Shown here in pieces: positions 1 to 9,785 of a stretch of 64,000 bases of DNA (its first letter is position 1; each line of letters begins with the position of its first letter). This DNA is from Porodaedalea pini. Lineage: Eukaryota; Basidiomycota; Agaricomycetes; Hymenochaetales; Hymenochaetaceae. Location: the NCBI GenBank assembly GCA_002794775.1, contig NBAY01000002.1, positions 620,001-684,000 on the forward strand. Direction: 5' to 3'. The notes under the pieces are model-generated. The model was not told the DNA's origin and ran no database searches. It saw only the letters and a list, made by a program, of their open reading frames with translations. A program made the translations under genes and the position numbers.

Positions 1-1301
1 TCCTGACTTCCTCCTCTGAGCTTTATACCTAGCTTCTTGATTTTCGGAGTCCCCAAGGTCTCCATCAGGAGCCGAATTAGAGTAAACGCGGACTCGTCTA
101 TTTCAAAAGGGAGGTCCAGTGCCGTCAGAGCGAGTAGTATGCACCTCAGTGCGCGGTCAGCGACTACGGTCTCGTCAAACCAGAAGCCACCTAATGCCAA
201 CTTCAGTTTTTCTAGGTGGTGGAGAATGCCTAGAAAATCCAGCAAATGGTCTACAGTGTCATAGCTCCCAGCCCCTGAATAGTCAGGGCCTGCGAAAGAC
301 TCTGTCAAGGTGATTTCACAGTACACAAGCGAGGATGCCAAAAACCGATGAGGAATCATATTTGAGATGACGAGGCGAGTCAGATTGGGCATGTCCCAGG
401 ATGTGTAGAAGTCAACGTCGTCGTAGCTCGAATCTAGATATTCTCCGCACAAGGTCAACGAGCGCGACGCGCGCAGTTCCAGATTGCGTCTTGTGTCACG
501 AAGCATCTCCACTCGTTCCTGAGGATAGGTACCACTTGGTGAGTAGATGTAAATTGATCCCCAATGCTGCGCATGAGAGAGGAGAGTATTTTGTGATTCA
601 GCCTCATTGACCACCACTTCCAAACCAGAAGCTGGGTGCTTGACAGCTAAAAGGAGGCAAAGGTATAGTACAGGCCCTTTTCTCCGTGACAGGTTTTCAT
701 CTGGCGTATCCTTCGTCTGCAACGGTGCCACAAAGCCCCATAGCATTGATGTGCTCAATGCAAGCGAACGAAAGCGGCGGTTGACACAAATGAGTGTGTT
801 TGCAAAATGGTTTAAATTATGAGGAGCGCTAGGATAGTTGCATTTGATCTCCTCGAATGTCGTGTCAGGCTCAAACGCAAGCTCAAAGATGCGTATAAGA
901 ATTTCATCGGGTAAAGAATCCAATTCTCGCGCCCTGAGGCGCCAATCCAGGGAGTCTTGAATGTGCTTCCTTCCGCTATCAATGCATTCCTTTACCAAGA
1001 TCATCTCCCTCTCCGAGTCCTTCAATACTCCAAGCATCACTCGGATATTTCCTGTTATCTCTGCGTCTGAAGCAGATCCTAAATTGGGGAACAGATAAAA
1101 GGGATGAACGGTCTTTCCGTCATTTCGAGCATGCACAAAAGGAAGTACCAGAGCTTACCCATCTTCTTTCCAGACATCATCGTCGCAACGGACAGGCCCG
1201 TCAGACGGTGCTGAATTCCTACTTGTCAAGAATGATAGGACGGATAGCAGTGGTTGATAGTCGAGGTGGCTATCCGAGTCCTTGGTGTACCAGTGAGCCA
1301 T
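1..1301 (-). CDS. F-box protein, paralogue A (3' end beyond the window)
   Basis: Two-exon gene of the local F-box family. Exon 1 (1301-1159) starts with MAHWYTKDS and carries the family signature LLSVLSFL, ending at a GG|GTAAGC donor. Exon 2 stays open from about 1128 to the window edge without a stop. It contains the F-box core LDSLPDEILIRIFELAFE (about 910-840) and then a leucine-rich tail with family landmarks (FYTSWDMPNLTRLVI). Known role of such proteins: substrate receptors of SCF ubiquitin ligases; the substrate here is unknown. Oddity: with the phase used by the paralogues (GG|N), the likely acceptor near 1112 leads to a stop after about 11 codons, and the long frame is one base off. 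Either a 1-nt lesion lies near 1095 or splicing differs. The long open frame argues for recent or no loss of function. Confidence 0.7.
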
Positions 1302-2027
1302 GGAACCCTCCCATGTATTCTATAGGCAAGTCTCCAGCGAAAATATCACGGACACTTTCATAGGGATATGTATTCAGATTGTTTGGACAGCTGGCTGATA
1401 AGAGGTGTGTTGTGGGTGTCCCGTGACTATCGTTGACTGTATTTGTTCTTGTTGATGTGCTATTCTTGCTCCGATTTTTGACTTTCATGACGTAACAATA
1501 TGTATAACAGCTGAGCTCCCTTCATTCAACAAAACATAGCAGCCTAAAGTGAGGAGAACTAACAGAGACAATATATGGACGAACAAGTGAGAATCGCAGA
1601 AAGTCAAAGAAAAACATATTCTTGCCTGCGTCGTGATGCAAGGGGCTGAAGGATATGTCCGTATGTATCTGCGTATAAGAAAAAGACTGAACAGAATCAT
1701 TAACAACTTCATGAGAGTATAGCTTTCTTCCTTTCATCTTTCTTTGTCTTTCCCCTGACACCAAAATCGATCCAGAAGTCGCCGCAAGGCATTATGAAGC
1801 TATGCACCCCTCAATTCCTGCTCTGCCATACAAACAATGGACACGCGTTAGCATCGTACAAATGGTTCATGATTCAAAGATTAGACTCAGAGCGTCGCAC
1901 GCCACTTGAGTCTAGTCGACTTGCACAATAGCACGTCAACGTGTTCTGGGTCAATATTTTGTTAGTGCGAATAAGCAAGGTCTTCAGAAATGTCTTGCCT
2001 AGTACTTCGGAAAGCCTATAAGAGTCG
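1302..2027. other. Intergenic, upstream of F-box paralogue A
   Basis: No supported gene. AT-rich stretch between the start of paralogue A and the 3' end of the next, broken paralogue. Short open frames here have no family signature and no consistent composition. I see no tRNA, repeat or TIR. Confidence 0.5.
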
Positions 2028-2766
2028 TCACACTCGCACATCCTCTGGCAACGTCTCCTCAAAATGCACCGTGCACTCGCTGAAGCTCGGACGTCCGACG
2101 ATTTCCAGCTTTTCGAAAAATAATATGTTTTCAAACCAGGTGGATCTGTTCAATGCATGGAGGGCCTTGAGTGCATTGCAACCCTCAGAACGAACAATCT
2201 GAGAATTTGGCCTCTCGTAAAACTCCTCTTGACAGCTCCGACCCCCTGCTTTTACTGTCAGATGCTCGATCTGTGGCAGGTGCCTCAGAATAGCATCGAG
2301 GGAATCGACGGTGTCTGGTCTGTAGTAATGTTTTGTTTCGCGAAGGCAAAAGGACAGCTCCTTCAGAGAGATATACTCCTGCGCTCTAAACGGGAGATAG
2401 TCTCGTGAAAGGACGCTTGGAAGGACCCCGTGATTCTCTTCCATGAACGTGACGCAAATTTTCTGAATGTTTGGAGTGTGCAAGATCCGCATCATCAGTT
2501 GCACCGAATGGCACTGGTTGCGTTAGTCGCTTCAAACTCCAGAGTCGTCAAAGTAGACAAAGTGCATTCCAATTCAGAGTCAGCGAGGTCCGTCCCAAAA
2601 TGAAAGCCACTCAAGTCCATCCTTAGGTTCTCCAGGTGGCGAAGAGAGCCCCAAAACTTGATCAAGCAATCGACACGGTCGTGTGTTCCGTCCGGTGCAC
2701 GGATCGTGTTTCCTGTGAATACATTGTAAGGATGATGCCACACCGGACGAGCGAGCATCCAAAGGA
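2028..2766 (-). pseudogene. F-box paralogue B/C, 3' half, cut off by a transposon
   Basis: C-terminal half of the same gene whose 5' half lies at 5989-6924; the two are separated by the TIR element 2767-5988. The minus-strand sequence resumes with CTCG-rich sequence matching the paralogues just after their conserved PxxGxGxSLV region. It continues through LRHLENLRM, LTTLEFE, MRILHTPNIQK, RAQEYISLKEL and GRPSFSECTVHFE, and stops at 2028. At least two frame lesions are present: one near 2715-2730, after IILT, and one near 2495-2505, where the LTTLEFE frame ends and the HTPNIQK frame begins. The order and spacing agree with paralogue E at 25,900-26,640. The product is not expected to be functional. 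Confidence 0.85.
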
Positions 2767-3029
2767 TCATCAGGAAAAACCTCCTGGCCGGAATCCCTGG
2801 AATCCCTGGAATCAGCTGGAATATTTGAGCAATTCCAGCCAATTCGGAGGTATTCCGATTCCGCACGATTCCTAAGCATCGTTCCAGATTTGAGTAATTT
2901 GACTAGTTTCCGATACCTTTCTACACATTTTTATTCACATTCTTACTGCATTCCAAACTTTTCAATCATTTTCTTACGGATTCTTGTGGCAATTGAGTGT
3001 ATTTAAACAAATTCTAAACTAAAAGGATG

Positions 3030-4800
3030 TCACGGCCGGTCGTCGGAATGAAGCCTTTCACAATCATCATGTACAGACCACCAGCAAACTTCTTCTCAGA
3101 CTTGATGCCCAGGATGACGGGTACGGCAAGCAGCTCCTTTTGTACATGCGACGACGTAAGGCGCACCGTGGCATCGGTCTTGAGTTCCACAAAATCTACC
3201 TTGTGAAGCTTGGTCTCGCCGGTTTTGAGAGCACGCAAGTATGAAGCAATGTCAGCACGACATCGTCCCATTGTCACGACGCGCAGGCAAGACATGTACC
3301 TTGCCTTCGCGTGCTCGAACATCTCCTGTTGGATAGTCTTGAGAAGTGCAGGTATGGCAGTCTCCTTCAAGCCTGCATCACGTCGCACAGAAAGTGTTTG
3401 CTTCTTCTGGATATTAACCGGACCGAGTTCAAGACAAAGTGGAACACCTGGACAAAAAGCCATTTGTAAGACCACAGGTAAACCAAGAAATAAGGAATAA
3501 TTGAATTTTCGCGCCTTCTGTTTCCAGTCGTTGAACTTGTAGCCAGGAGTGTAGCCGTCCCGTACATCCACCTTCGCGCTTTCCTGAGCGTCTTCGCGAG
3601 CTCCTCACAGCGGTCGTATAACTCCTGCTTATAAGTGCGCATGGTAATACCGCAGGGCACAATGAGCGATGCGTGATGGGAGAACAAGACCCTGGTTGTC
3701 GCCGCGAATCATGACCATGATTCCGAGCATGCGTGTGCTAAGGCTCCATGTGTTCTGCCACAGAATAATTTGCCACCATTCGAACTCGTGCCCTGCAGAT
3801 CGTCCAGGTCTGATATCACGACGTTGAGCATCTCTGGCCATGAGAAGTCTTGGCCAAGGCAATGCGACGTCGCAGCTTGGATGCCACGGCCGGTCATCGT
3901 GTAAAGACCACCGGCAAACTTCTCCTTGTCCGACTTGATGCCTGTGATGACGAGTACGGTAAGCAGCACCTCGTACACGCGACGATGTAAATTGAGAATT
4001 TCCCGTACTTCAGTAGAGATACATGGCCGTTTCTGTAGTCGGACAGATTGCTATGGGTTCCTCAAGCTCGGAGCTCCCTCTGAAGACGCATGTCATACCG
4101 ACCTTAATCAGCGCCTATAATATTTGTCAGCACAAAGTGAGGGATTACAGAACAATCAACGCAAGTTCGTATACCAACCCGGGAAGTCGACCCTTTCTTC
4201 ATGCCAATAGCAATCTTCACCATGCCGTCAATTCTCCCTTCCTCTTTCGTTGCCTCTTCCTGGGCGGCAATTGCAGACGTGCGCACAGCAGGCACCACAG
4301 CCTTAGCCTTGAGTTCCATGAAATCTACCTCGTGGAGCTTGGTCTCCCCATTTCGAGACACGCCAGTATGAAGCAATGTTGGTTCCAGGGAGGAAGACAG
4401 TAAAATCAGAGGCGAGCACATGTACGGTGAAGAGGGAAGTCGATGATGTGAGTGATGCATCAAGGACCGTGACAACCTTTGGGAATGTGTTTGTGTCAAG
4501 TGCTAATGGTGAAACTGGACGAACTTTAACAATGCGTGTGGACAGATAAAGAGACTGGGCTCATGGGAGTCCTTGTCCAACACAAAAAAGTATTTTAGCA
4601 GGTCTGGCGATGCATGCAATGACGACAACAGGAACTGTTGCGGCAGACTTTACGGTCTTCGGCTTGAAGACGAGCATTCTAATAAGTTGAAGGTCAGAAG
4701 TCGGACGGCATGTTGCCTGCAGCAGTGAGTGCATCCCACCAGGTGGTCGGCGAGGCTACCACTTTGTGTGTGATGGTTGCGGTGGATGTGATCGAGGGTT
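3030..4800 (-). pseudogene. Rearranged prolyl-tRNA synthetase pseudogene inside the TIR element
   Basis: Read on the minus strand in several frames, the order follows a fungal cytosolic ProRS. First is a YbaK-type editing domain (LVFKPKTVKSA near 4670; VVTVLDASLTSSTS near 4460; GETKLHEVDF near 4340), then EEGRIDGMVKIAIGMKKG (near 4230). There is a gap where class II motifs 1 and 2 should be. Then KEKFAGG and TSHCLGQDFS (3830-3950), WQNTWSLSTR and HGDN-like RGDNQGLVLP (3680-3770), VPCGIT (near 3650), PGYKFNDW (near 3540), and GVPLCLELGP plus SVRRDAG (3360-3445). A second, shorter copy follows directly: ADIASYLRALKTGETKLHKVDF joined to LLAVPVILGIKSEKKFAGG (3070-3255). A sequence like an unspliced 66-nt intron interrupts FNDW and GVPL, pointing to capture from genomic DNA. 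Stops and frame changes exclude function. Confidence 0.82.
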
Positions 4801-4944
4801 TTTTCAGATGTTCTGTAAGGACGTTGGCACCAGACATATTGGAGTGGCAGCAGATGTGAAGACTATGTGTGGCGTGTCGTGTCAAAACCAACATACATGT
4901 GATCAAGTTCCCACACCTCTTCTGTGGACTTAGCAGTTTTTGTC

Positions 4945-5605
4945 ACCTGAAGTGCCTCCAAATACAAAATACATCATATCTCACTCAATTCTTCACAAAA
5001 ACTCTTCAAAAAAGTTGCTAAATTTATGTTTCAATGGTTTCTAAAATTTATGTGAGCTTAGAGGACAGAAGGTGGAATATTGAGGCTGCAGTAGTGAGAA
5101 TGGATGTTTTTCTAGAAAACCTCCTTCCCTGATTTTTTCCTGAGCTCAATTTTGAAGCTAATGACATGAAACTTGTTGGAGAATGGTATCTATATTGTAT
5201 ATTAAATTATAGATGGCTTATAACAATGCAGGCAATTTTTTGACAGCTGTCTGAGTCAAGCAAATTTGGATGAGTCTGAGAGTTTTAGCACAACAGTCAA
5301 ACAGGACAAGAGGAAACATTCACTCTAGTTCATCCCTCATAGCATCAACAGTATAATATATAGACCATTCTTCTACAAGTTTCATGTCATTAGCTTCAAA
5401 ATTGAGCTCAGGAAAAATCAGGGAAGGAGTTTTTTCTAGAAAAACACCCATTCTTACTACTGCAGCCTCAATATTCCACCTTCTGTCTACTAAGCTCACA
5501 AACATTTAGAAGTTGTTGAGAAATAAATTTGGCCACATTTTTGAAATGATTCTGTGAAGAATTGATGGAGATATGGATTTTACAAGTTTTTGAGGTGCTG
5601 AAATG
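4945..5605. repeat. Large inverted repeat within the TIR element
   Basis: Arms of about 250 bp face each other around a spacer of about 145 bp. The best-conserved parts are 5052-5190 and 5360-5499. For example, GACAGAAGGTGGAATATTGA at 5063-5082 returns in reverse complement at 5468-5487. Similarity fades outward toward 4945 and 5605. The pair would fold into a long hairpin as RNA or cruciform DNA. It contains no recognisable coding sequence. Confidence 0.8.
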
Positions 5606-5988
5606 CTCAAATTTTGTGATCTTCACATGTCTCAAGACTTATGAAAAACACTGTAACCTGCAGATAGTTCATGGGTCCCAGTATAGGTCCAAGAAGCCAA
5701 TCTAGCACCTGTACCTGTGTCAAGCCATGGCAGAATCTAATGAATTCCACAATCAGTTTTTTATTCTACAAAATTCCATAGAATCTATGAGGTGTATCAT
5801 TTTTCTATCCATATTCTGAATTTCAAGCTGCCAATTCTGTTCAATTCCAAAACTTGGACAATTTTCCATGAAATTCTACAAGTTTTCTAATTTTTGGACT
5901 GCATTCTCATGACATTCCAAAGATTCTACAATTTTCTACAATTCTAATAACTTTCTAAGGGTTTCTGAGCAGGAGGTTTTTCCTGATG

Positions 5989-6924
5989 ATGGAACAGGGT
6001 TCATACCTTCGATGGTTAGGCAAGCCAGATTAGGCATGACCCAGGTCGAGTAGAATTCAACATCTTTTCTGCCTTTACACAATGCTTTTAAGGTTAACGA
6101 GCGCAGCACGGGCAACTCCAACCTGCACTGTGTCTCGTACAGCAACTGGGAACATTCCCGATGATGGTATTCCCAATTTTTGCCGATGTAAAGGGATTCC
6201 CACCGTCTAGTATGAGAGAGGAACGCAACTATGTGCTCGAGGTTGTCAATGTGCCTTTTTTCCGGTTCGACACGACCCGACGAAGCTAAGAGATAAACGT
6301 GTAGTCCAGTAGCTTTGCTCCGTAGGAAATTCGAGCTTCGAGCCGCCTTTGTCTGTGCCGATGTCACCACACTCCATAACGACGGCGTTCTCAGTGCGAT
6401 CAAGTGAAAATGGTGATTGACACGAGCAAGTGTGTTCCCGAGCTGGTTCGGGTCAGCTTTCGCCACTCCTGTGACACGATCTATGCTTTTCTCAAATGCA
6501 GCACCGTGATCAAAGGCGAGTTCAAATATGTGCATGATAATTTCGTCGGGCAAAGAGTCCAAACTGCGGTCTCTGGAGCGTGTCTCCAGCTGTTTCTGCA
6601 GATTTCTGGCGCCGCTCTCGATCTGCTTTTGCATCAAGGCCAGGCCTGTCTCCGCGTTCCGTAAGATATCAAGCATGGCTTGTAGTTGTCCGGGGACATC
6701 TTCCTCAGGGTCTGAGTCGGGAAATAGATGTCGTTTAAAGGATCTGCGCACGACATTGAGTCATTCTGTATGTCACAGAGCTAGAGCATAACGACATCTC
6801 ACCCATCTGGTGTCCAAATATTGCCCTCGTCACTGCAAGAAAGCTTGTCAGCAGACCTTCCTGCCAAGAACGATATGACGGCCAGCATGGATTGGTGATC
6901 AAATGGAAGGTGTGGTCGATTCAT
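5989..6924 (-). pseudogene. F-box paralogue B/C, 5' half, cut off by a transposon
   Basis: Exon 1 is 6924-6803 (MNRPHLPFDHQSMLAVISFL..WTPDG, 122 nt) with donor GG|GTGAG. The intron is 6802-6744, and exon 2 starts at 6743 after GCGCAG. Exon 2 encodes a leucine/glutamine-rich helix (RNAETGLALMQKQIESG), the F-box LDSLPDEIIMHIFELAFDHG (about residues 95-115), and the start of the leucine-rich tail up to LTIEGMNPVPS. At that point the TIR element begins. The start is chosen because paralogues E and F share exactly this exon 1 (start, 122-nt length, donor). Without the insertion this would have been a gene of about 500 codons. As it stands it would give a truncated protein of about 290 residues ending in element sequence. 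Confidence 0.85.
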
Positions 6925-7384
6925 GTTTGTATTTCTTACTGCACGCAGGCGATGCGCTATCTGAGAAGACGTTCCGACCAGTCTGGCAGCAGTGCTCTGG
7001 CAGTTTCTGAGACCTAAACTTGCGCTTGCCAGTACCAAGCAAAAGAAAACTGCAACAAGGTCTCAAGCACACGAATCTGCAGCGCTCGCGAAAAGGTGGC
7101 CAGGAGCGGACTAGCGTGAAGGCCATTAAAACTTTATAAATGTGACTTGATAAAGTGATGGAGGTCACTAGTATAGACTGTGAAGTTGCACGCGTCTCGG
7201 CTACTTACGCGTCGTCTTTGTTTGTCTTTATTGACACTCGTTCACAACCCCTCAAGAGTCGGGATCCTTTTCATGTACGAAGAGTATATTATGACATATA
7301 GGGCTGACTACTCAAACAGTTTTATGGTATTCTCTACGACTAAAAAAAACTTGAAAATTACGCTCAAAGCAAATTATCAGTTCT
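6925..7384. promoter_or_regulatory. Upstream region of F-box paralogue B/C
   Basis: Gene-free, 460 bp. On the minus strand it holds the leader of paralogue B/C. The part near 7190-7240 (TTTGTCTTTATTGACACTCG) resembles the upstream sequence of paralogue D (near 9150-9185) and, in opposite orientation, those of E and F (near 24,725-24,760 and 27,055-27,100). The duplicated unit therefore included the promoter. No core promoter element can be fixed by eye. Confidence 0.45.
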
Positions 7385-8902
7385 TCACTCTGAAGTTCTC
7401 ATCAGCTCACGGAAGGCATTCAAAGCATTCCTGCCCCCAGAACGGACAACGCGGGTATTCGAACTTTCGCAGCATTTCGTTTGCGAGCCGCGAGTCTCTG
7501 CCTCTATCACAAAATGCTTTGACCTGAGGCAAGCGTCTAAGAAGGGCACCAAGATCACGGAAATTGTCTGGGCCGGAAAAAGCATCCGACACCGAGATAC
7601 ACGAAGAACAGCTCCTTCAGAGACGTGTACTCCGCTCTGGCAGCCAGCCAGCCGTTTGGAAAGAACCGAAAGGGCCTCTGGCGTTCTTCCATGCACGTAA
7701 CGTAACACAAAGTTCCTGAAATGTTTGGAGTACGTAAGGCTCGCATCATCACCCGCAATGAAAGAAAAAGCCTGGACACGCCTCGCGGTTCAAATTCCAG
7801 CATCGTCAAAGCAGGCAGGTGTGCACTTCAACGGCGAGTCAGGGAGAAACGCCTCAGCGAAATAGTAGCAAGTGAAGACCCATTTTCAATCTCTCCAGGA
7901 GAGGAAGAGTGCCCGAAAACGTGGACAAGCGATCGGGATGGTCGGCCATCAACCCCCTCCTAAAGTACATGTCTGCATAGTCCCGTGTAAGGACGATCTC
8001 ACACTGGACAAGCCAGGATCCGAAGCATGGAACCGGAGTCATGTCTTCGACGGTCAGGAAAGTCAGATTAGGCACAACCCAGGACGGGTAGAAGTCGGCG
8101 CAATCAGCTTTCACTCTGCCTCCAAACACCGTCTGTAATTGTAGCGAGCGTAACGCGGGCAAGTCCAGTTTGTGCTACGTATCGTACAGTAATTTCGAGC
8201 ATTTCGGATATCTGTATTCCCATCCGTTATGGATGTAGAGAGATACTTAACGTAGAACATAATCAACACGCCCTTCGCTGCATCCTGAAGGACCTAAGAG
8301 ACAAATACGTAGTCCAGTCGCTTTGATCCTCGCGAGGTGCGTGTTTCGGGCCTCCTCCGTTTGCCCCGATGACACTGTACTCCACAACACCAGTGTCCCC
8401 AATGCGACCGAGCGAAACCGACGACGAACACGAAACAAGTGTATTCACAAGATCGTTTGGGTCAAGCCAAGCCTCCGTCATTCCTGAAGAAATGATCCAT
8501 GCTTTTCTCAAATAGCAGCACCATGATCGAAAGCGACATTCACAGATTATGCATGATGAACCTCATCCGGCAAAGCGTTCAGGGTTTTCAAAGTCCCGGC
8601 CCTGTATCTCTAGATGCTTCACACCACTCTCAATCTCTGTTTCTTTATCGGTGCGGGGCCCGCCTCCGCATTCCTCAAGAGGAGACATCCAGCACACAGC
8701 TCGCATGTGTCCGGGAATGTCTTCCGCAGGAACAGAGTCATCCAGTACATCACGAAGCGTGAAAGCACCGACGACTCACCCGTCTGGCGCCCAAGCATCG
8801 TCCTCATCACCGAAGAAAAGGCTTTCGAACCGACAGATTCATCAAGAACAACACGACGCACTGCATAGACCGGCGATCAAACGAAAGATCGGGTTGGTCC
8901 GG
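7385..8902 (-). pseudogene. F-box paralogue D, decayed
   Basis: Full-length but broken copy of the family. Exon 1 (8902-8780) keeps DQPDLSFDRRSM but has CCG where ATG is expected. It carries an extra base (123 instead of 122 nt) that shifts the frame before the conserved DEDDAWAPDG end. Its GG|GTGAGT donor is intact. The following F-box region (about 8600-8500) has several stops and indels. Downstream landmarks survive in different frames: LRIC-LLGPSG near 8290, NLTFLTVEDMTPVPCFGSWLVQCEI near 8000-8070, LTMLEFEPRG near 7800, MRALRTPNISG near 7740, EYTSLKELFF near 7620, and FEYPRCPFWGQE near 7450. It is useful as the empty-site reference for the transposon insertion in the neighbouring copy. 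Confidence 0.85.
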
Positions 8903-9785
8903 TGGTCCATGGCACGGTTGCGTCCCTCCGTCGGGAGTGCGGCGCCGATGCGCTATCTTAGTATCTAGGAAAAGCGTTCCAGCCAGCAGTGCAGACGATA
9001 GAAACGTTGTAAAGAGGCCTAGGGTTTGTGCGTGCGAAGCTCCAGTACTAGTATTCACGAATGACAGTCAAGTGTAGACGAAAGGGGAGCAATCGGATTC
9101 GGAAGGGAAAGCGGTAGAAAGCCACGGAATGCACGTGCCTTGTCTACTGACGCGACGCTTTTATTTGGCTTTATTGACGTGCTCGTGAAATATTTTCTTT
9201 GCTTTACCTCGATCCTCAAGAAGTCTCAAGGATTGATATCGTCCCCAAACAACAGGCAGACCTCAATTACGGTCCGTAATGTTGGACTTGAAACAGTTCG
9301 AAGTCAGAACAAGACCGAACTATCTACAGCATCTCATGGACTATAAGTCGCCTCTGGCGTTTATCACGAATGTACACTGTACATTGCGTCCGTGTCAAAT
9401 CTACAAGTCAAATCCTGGGATCAGCGGACTCTGCAGCCGAACCAGAAGTAGAATACGATCCATAGCTTTCACAACATCGCAAAGACCGAGAGCTGAGTCC
9501 AAGATGTATCATTAGTATGTACGAGAACGAGCGAAAACCCAAAGAGGTCGCGATAGGCTGAAGTACATGAATAGCCCACATAATAGCAGCCAGAGTCAGG
9601 TCTACAACTATAAGCAATAACGGATTCAGTTCGTCCGTGCAGCAACAAAAAAAAGCTAGCAAAACACAACAAAGCAAAAAACACTAGGTCCATCACATGC
9701 ATGTACGTATGTGCGCACGCAAGTCAGCGGCGCATACATAGTCCAGTCCATTGTCCAAGAGTCTCGAATCATACCCAGCCTCAAT
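8903..9785. other. Intergenic between F-box paralogue D and the acyltransferase-like gene
   Basis: No supported gene. The left part is the former promoter of paralogue D, including the family-conserved stretch at 9148-9180 (GACGCGACGCTTTTATTTGG). The right part is presumably 3' flank of the minus-strand gene ending at 9786. Open frames here are short and show no family signature. Confidence 0.5.

Larger units (their letters stand above)
2767..5988. mobile_element. 3.2-kb TIR element carrying prolyl-tRNA synthetase fragments (Pack-type candidate)
   Basis: Perfect 19-bp terminal inverted repeats: CATCAGGAAAAACCTCCTG at 2767-2785 and its reverse complement at 5970-5988. Both junctions lie in one F-box gene. 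Joining the flanks across a 2-bp duplicated AT (2765-2766 and 5989-5990) gives GTTCCATCCTTTGG on the minus strand, colinear with GTTCCATGCTTCGG in paralogue D. This supports insertion with a 2-bp target duplication. Subterminal regions (2786-3000 and 5740-5965) are AT-rich with repeated TAGAAT/GGAAT words. There is no transposase-like open frame, so the element would be non-autonomous. The interior holds rearranged prolyl-tRNA synthetase pieces and a large inverted repeat. The superfamily is not assigned: a 2-bp duplication recalls Tc1/mariner-like elements, but the target is AT rather than TA. Confidence 0.78.

Noticed and set aside
3014..3571. 185-codon minus frame as a small functional ProRS-related protein
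   Set aside because: It fuses an unspliced intron-like insert and two non-adjacent ProRS parts, and lacks the catalytic motifs. Surrounding pieces lie in other frames.
5320..5505. Small protein gene in the inverted repeat (61 codons)
   Set aside because: It lies entirely in one arm of the inverted repeat and its mirror copy is broken; no signature.
2767..5988. Helitron as the carrier of the ProRS fragments
   Set aside because: Helitrons lack terminal inverted repeats and insert between A and T without duplication. Here there are 19-bp TIRs and an apparent 2-bp duplication.
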